From assembly GCF_014195505.1 (NCBI RefSeq), contig NZ_JACIBV010000001.1, positions 4,712,001-4,776,000 of the forward strand: DNA of 64,000 nucleotides, read 5' to 3'. Position 1 is the stretch's first letter. Each line of letters starts with the position of its first letter. Shown one piece after another: positions 59,977 through 64,000 of the stretch. Below the pieces are notes generated by a model. That model ran no database searches, was not told where the DNA came from, and saw only the letters and a program-made list of their open reading frames with translations. This stretch comes from Nonomuraea dietziae. GTDB lineage: Bacteria > Actinomycetota > Actinomycetes > Streptosporangiales > Streptosporangiaceae. The translations under genes and the position numbers were made by a program.

Positions 59977-61116
59977 TCACTGGCGTAGATGGTCGATCGC
60001 CGGGTCCGCGAGCTGTGGATGGACAGAAGGAAACGAGCCGTCGCCGAACAGGACCCGCGCCGCCAGGGCCCGACCGGCACGGCCGCGCAGCATGGTCACC
60101 GCCGCCTCTGCCAAGGCGGGTGATCGGATGCCGGCGAACACGCGGCGCAGCACCAGCCGGCCTCGGAACCGGCTCCGCAACGCGTTCCCGTCGTACCGGC
60201 TCAACATGCGCGGGTCGCCGGTCCGCAGGTAGCCGGCGGCGACCGCCGCGGCCCATTCCGACATGCGGAAGCAGGGGTCCAGCCCACCGGCCGTCAGCGG
60301 CGACACCGCGCCCGCCGCGTCTCCGACGAGCAGCCCTGCGGGGCAGGCCAACCGTCGCAGCACACCGCCGACCGGGATAGGACCGCCTCGACGTTCGACC
60401 GGACCTGCCGGCGCCGCGCGGCCTGGCGCGTCCGCGGCGAAAGCGTCCAGCAGGTGACGGATGCCGGCGCGCATCGCGTCCGGGTAGCCCGCGACGCCGA
60501 CATGCGCATGCCGGCCGTCGTCGATGACCCACCCGAGGTACCCAGGAGCGACCCGGGGGTCCAGCACGCAGTGGAACGCCGGGGTGGTCGTGCCCGACGC
60601 GATGGGATGGACGAGCTCGGCACCGACGAGGAAGCGCCGGTTGACATCGAGACCGAGATCGCGGGCCACCCTGGAGCGGGCGCCGTCCGCGCCGACGATG
60701 AACCGGGCCTTCACCGGTTCCGCACCCGCGAACCGTACACAGCCCATCGACGCGTCGACGTACCGTACGCCCAGGAGGACCTGCGCCCCGGCCGACTCCG
60801 CCGCGTGGCGTGCGTGCTCGTACACGGCCGCCATGTCGGCCACGCGGTACTCGTCCCTGTCGCTGGTGAGCCGGATCGGCGCCCGCCGCGACGGCGGATA
60901 CAGCAGCACGTCCCGCACACCAGGCCCGAGCAGATGGTCGGGCAGGTCGAAGTCGTCCAAGGTGCGACGCACGAAGATCCCGGTGGTGCGGATGCCCGCC
61001 GACAGCGACCTGCGGCGGTCGACCACCATCACTTTCAGGTGCCGTCGCGCGAGCAGGTGGGCTGTGCGCAGACCGGCCAGTCCCGCCCCCACGACCAGTA
61101 CATCCACTGTCTGCAT
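59977..61116 (-). CDS. FAD-dependent geranylgeranyl reductase-like oxidoreductase
   Basis: 379 residues. The dinucleotide motif VLVVGAGLAGLRTAHLLARR starts the protein, GADGARSRVARDLGL is the second FAD block and LVGDAAGAVSPLTAGGLDPCF the third. The overall order is that of the geranylgeranyl reductase / PHBH family that reduces isoprenoids or hydroxylates aromatics. Partners and substrate are unknown. ATG 61116 has a weak AGGAT site. Confidence 0.82.
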   Translation of the reverse strand: MQTVDVLVVGAGLAGLRTAHLLARRHLKVMVVDRRRSLSAGIRTTGIFVRRTLDDFDLPDHLLGPGVRDVLLYPPSRRAPIRLTSDRDEYRVADMAAVYEHARHAAESAGAQVLLGVRYVDASMGCVRFAGAEPVKARFIVGADGARSRVARDLGLDVNRRFLVGAELVHPIASGTTTPAFHCVLDPRVAPGYLGWVIDDGRHAHVGVAGYPDAMRAGIRHLLDAFAADAPGRAAPAGPVERRGGPIPVGGVLRRLACPAGLLVGDAAGAVSPLTAGGLDPCFRMSEWAAAVAAGYLRTGDPRMLSRYDGNALRSRFRGRLVLRRVFAGIRSPALAEAAVTMLRGRAGRALAARVLFGDGSFPSVHPQLADPAIDHLRQ

Positions 61117-61324
61117 ATCCTGCGACGATAGGAGCGAGGACGCACCCTTGCGACCGTTTGCACGCGACCCGCACAGGACCTCCCCACCGTCGCCACAACG
61201 GGACGGTGGACTGCTCCGCTGCCGAGAGGTCGCCTCTGTGATCCCCGATCAGAAATCGTCATCAGGCGCATCTCCTTACTGGGGAGCCCTTCCGCGTCCC
61301 TGAGATCTCGATCGAGGAGTGAGC

Positions 61325-62158
61325 ATGGCCGAGTCACGAGAGCACACCTTCGCCGGTGTCCGAGGGGTCAACACCGTCCGTGAATGGCCCCACGACCGGC
61401 CGCGCTACGTGGTCATCCTGATCCACGGCTACGGCGAGCACATCGGCCGCCACGAGCACGTGGCCGACCGCCTCGTCCGGCACGGCGCCGCCGTCTACGG
61501 CATGGACCACGTCGGCCACGGCAAGTCGGAGGGCGATCGGGCGCTGATCGAGGACTTCGAGGACGTGGTCACCGACGTGCGCACGGTCGAGGAACGCGCC
61601 CGGAGGGACCATCCCGGCGTGCCCCTGGTGGTGATCGGCCACTCGATGGGCGGCATGATCGCCGCCCGCTACGCCCAGCTTCACGGGACCGGCCTGGCCG
61701 CGCTCGTGCTGTCCGCGCCCGTGATCGGCGAGTGGGAGGTCGTGTCCACGTTGCTCGCCCTCGACGAGATCCCCGGCATCCCCCTCGACCCGGCCATGCT
61801 GTCCCGCGATCCGTCCGTGGGAGCGGCGGCCGCCGCCGAGCCGCTGGTGTGGCACGGGCCGTTCAAGCGACCCACGCTGGAGGCGTTCACCGCGGCGCTG
61901 ACCACGCTCGCCGAGGGCGGCACGTTCGGGGCGCTGCCGACGTTGTGGGTGCACGGCGAAGACGACCCGCTCGTGCCGCTCGGGCCCAGCAGGGGCGGGA
62001 TCGACACCGTGCGGGGGACCGACCTGTCCGAGCGGATCTACCCGGGCGGCAGGCACGAGGGGTTCAACGAGACCAACAAGGACGAGGTCCTGGACGACGT
62101 CACATCGTTCATCGACCGCGCCCTGACCGCCCGGGCTCGAGGCGTCAGCGAGTGGTGA
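61325..62158 (+). CDS. Monoacylglycerol lipase-like alpha/beta-hydrolase
   Basis: 277 residues of the Hydrolase_4 family. ILIHGYGEHIGRHEHVADRL with the HGYGEH motif, the nucleophile in VIGHSMGGMIAARYA, HGEDDPLVP as acid and GGRHEGFNE as catalytic His. Cytosolic, likely acting on monoglycerides or lysophospholipids. ATG 61325 has GAGGAG 5 nt upstream. Its stop overlaps the converging kinase gene by 14 nt. Confidence 0.88.
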   Translation: MAESREHTFAGVRGVNTVREWPHDRPRYVVILIHGYGEHIGRHEHVADRLVRHGAAVYGMDHVGHGKSEGDRALIEDFEDVVTDVRTVEERARRDHPGVPLVVIGHSMGGMIAARYAQLHGTGLAALVLSAPVIGEWEVVSTLLALDEIPGIPLDPAMLSRDPSVGAAAAAEPLVWHGPFKRPTLEAFTAALTTLAEGGTFGALPTLWVHGEDDPLVPLGPSRGGIDTVRGTDLSERIYPGGRHEGFNETNKDEVLDDVTSFIDRALTARARGVSEW

Positions 62159-63999
62159 TCTCGAGATAGGGGACGGTCTTGGAGGAGAGGCCGCCGACAG
62201 CCACGCCTACTCCAGCACTCTCGGCCAACCCGACGCTGGCCGGTCCGCCCAGCTTCGGCTTGAGGTAGCCGGTGAGATTCAGCTTCACCCAACTGCCGGA
62301 CTCATCCACCGGCGGGAACTCGCCGAGTTTGTTGCTCAGAGGCGGGCGGGTGTCGAAGGTGACCCCGGAGGTCCAGTCGTTCCCCATGGCGTACGCGACA
62401 GCCCTTCCCTGGACGTCACCGCTGTCGTCGACGTGCATGTGGGCGTGCAGCACGATTTTGGCGATCCGGGCAGGCTCGACCTTGACGGCGCCGAGGTCGA
62501 AGCGGAAGTACGTCTCGCGGTAGTAGCCCGGGTTACCGGTCTTGACCTTGCATTTCATGCAGGCGGCGTACGCGTCGCCGGAGTAGCCGCCTGCCCGGAC
62601 CATGTTGGTCATGGTGGCGGGCACGCGCAGCCTCCGGGGACCCGCCTTCGGCGAGGCGGAAGGGGTGGGCGTCGCCGAGGCCGCGATGCTGAGAGGGAGG
62701 GCGGCGACCCTCGACGCGCCGTTCATGGTCACCTTGACGGTGATGCGGACCCGGCCGGCGGCGAGCACGGTGACCTGGCCGTCGGGGCTGACGGTGGCCA
62801 CGCGGGGATCGGCGCTGTGAAAGTCGAAGGTGGCTTTCGACAGACTGGCCGCGCGCCCGTTGGACAGACGGCCGGTCACCTTCAGTTGGAGAGTCTGACC
62901 AGGAGTCTGGGCTTTCGCGTCCGTTGTCACGAACACCTTGGTGAGGGTGGGCTTCTTGGACCTCGCCGAGGGTTCAGCCGAACTCGGCGAAGGGGTGACA
63001 GGCTCGCGCCCGGTGGCCACAGGCTGCGGGGAAGAAGTGGTGGCGAGCACCGCCTTCGCGGCCGGTCCGCCGGTCAGGTTGACCGCGGCCACGGTGGCGA
63101 CCACCGCGGTGAGCGCCGCGGCCGTCGCGAGAATCCATCGGCGGGACCTGCGGCGTGCGCTCGTGGGCGCCGTTACGGCAGGCCCAGCGCGAAGGGGAGG
63201 GGCCGCTACCGGTGCGGGGGGTGTGACGGCGGCGGGAAGTGGCGCCGGAATGGCGGTCGCCGGCTCGGTCACCGGGAGCCCGAGCGCCCGCTGCACCTTC
63301 TGCAGCTCCTCGACGAAGGCCCAGGCGGTCTGCGGCCGCGCGTCAGGCTCCTTGGACATCGCCCGCTCGACGAGGGCGCGCAGCGGAGCGGGGACGCCGG
63401 GCTCCGGGCAGCGGAGGCAGCGGCTGCCTGAGCACCCTGAGCAGCAGCGGGGCGACCCCGACATCGGCGGCGTCATAGTAGGCGGGACGTCCGGCCAGCA
63501 ACTGGTAGAGAGTCGACCCGAGCGCGTAGACGTCGGAGACGACGTTCTGGGGTAAGCCGTTGAGCACCTCAGGAGCGGCGTGGTGCGGAGTGAAGATGAG
63601 CGTGTTGGACGACAGCTGCCCGACGTCCAGCATGCGTGCCACACCGAAGTCGGCCAGCGCCGGCTCGCCGTACTTGGACACGAGGATGTTCTGCGGCTTG
63701 ATGTCGCCGTGGAAGACACCGGCATCGTGCACGGCCGCCAGGGCGGCGGCGACCTTCACGCCGATCCGCAGCACCTCGTTCGCTGGGAGCGCTCCCGCCG
63801 CGCGCAGCTGAGTGTGGAGACTCCCACCTTCGTGAAAGTCCATGACGATGTACGGCCGGCCGTTGGGGGTCGTGCCGGTGTCCAGCGCGGCCACGATGTT
63901 GGGGTGGTCGCTCAGCCGACCCATGACCTCCAGTTCCCGCCGGAAGTTGCGCAGCGCCCGCTCGTCCAGGTCCGCCACCGAAAGAATCTTCACGGCGAC
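62145..63999 (-). CDS. Ser/Thr protein kinase with Big_2-like and DNRLRE/CBM96-like ectodomain (5' end outside, one-base frameshift)
   Basis: About 618 residues visible. Kinase domain from VAVKIL (ATP lysine) through HGDIKPQN (catalytic Asp) and ADFGVAR; then a helix (RRWILATAAALTAVVATVAAV) and an outer part with a Ser/Pro-rich stalk, a bacterial Ig-like segment (SADPRVATVSPDGQVTVLAA) and a C-terminal DNRLRE/CBM96-like domain (YFRFDLGAVK, DWTSGVTFDTRPPLSNKLG). An extra G in GGG at 63406-63408 splits the kinase C-lobe; removal gives LPPLPEPGVPAPLRALVERA. PASTA repeats are absent. It probably couples wall or polymer binding to phosphorylation. Confidence 0.78.
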
Positions 64000-64000
64000 C

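Noticed and set aside
1..64000. tRNA, rRNA, transposase, integrase or att sites
   Set aside because: No cloverleaf, rRNA segment, IS-type protein or flanking repeats could be supported by reading either strand.

Overview
The window is 64 kb of very GC-rich, gene-dense DNA from an actinomycete. GTG and TTG starts, many TetR/Fur/SARP/PucR regulators, a class F-like sortase, type VII secretion-like proteins and IdeR/KatG/UdgX homologues suggest a Streptosporangiales-type filamentous genus (inference). I see no rRNA, tRNA, CRISPR, transposase or phage gene. Most of it reads as chromosomal housekeeping and accessory DNA.

Layout. 1-4 kb: sortase and a wall-associated surface protein, then an orphan AAA ATPase with a nuclease-like tail. 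4-17 kb: acyl-CoA dehydrogenase, a PAS-GAF-SpoIIE phosphatase, dtxR/ideR divergent from udgX, pdxH, citrate synthase, serC, rhomboid protease and an SDR/enoyl-CoA hydratase pair. 17-25 kb: STAS protein, K+ channel, a Co/Ni ECF importer (cbiMN-Q-O), glycosyltransferase and small zinc-finger and coiled-coil proteins. 25-32 kb: SHMT-like enzyme with a PucR regulator, then a two-component system facing a lipoprotein/adaptor/MacB-type ABC operon. 32-38 kb: a Tet(M)/OtrA-type ribosomal protection protein translationally linked to an asymmetric ABC exporter. 38-46 kb: several divergent TetR/target pairs with clear palindromic operators. 46-51 kb: type VII-like pair and furA-katG. 51.7-58.2 kb: the most unusual locus (below). 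58-64 kb: DUF1838 protein, SRPBCC protein, FAD reductase, lipase and a Ser/Thr kinase with a cell-surface adhesin-like ectodomain.

The candidate undescribed system is 51721-58196: S26 signal peptidase, AfsR-like SARP regulator, a 64-residue precursor-like peptide with six cysteines, a MauE-type membrane redox protein, a membrane-anchored thioredoxin-fold protein (CxxC) and an ABC exporter. Three GCTGTA direct repeats at 11/12-bp spacing lie next to a -10 before the peptide gene, and a 12-bp hairpin separates it from the redox/export genes. This looks like a dedicated pathway to make, oxidise, export and cleave a disulfide-rich peptide; no lantibiotic, lasso or radical-SAM enzyme is present.

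Seven otherwise intact genes (SDR, katG, cbiMN, a type VII-like protein, two small genes, the kinase) each need a single-base correction. Six of the seven sites abut a GGCC tetranucleotide and one a CCGG. This looks like a systematic sequence error rather than seven pseudogenes, and those genes are annotated here as probably functional.
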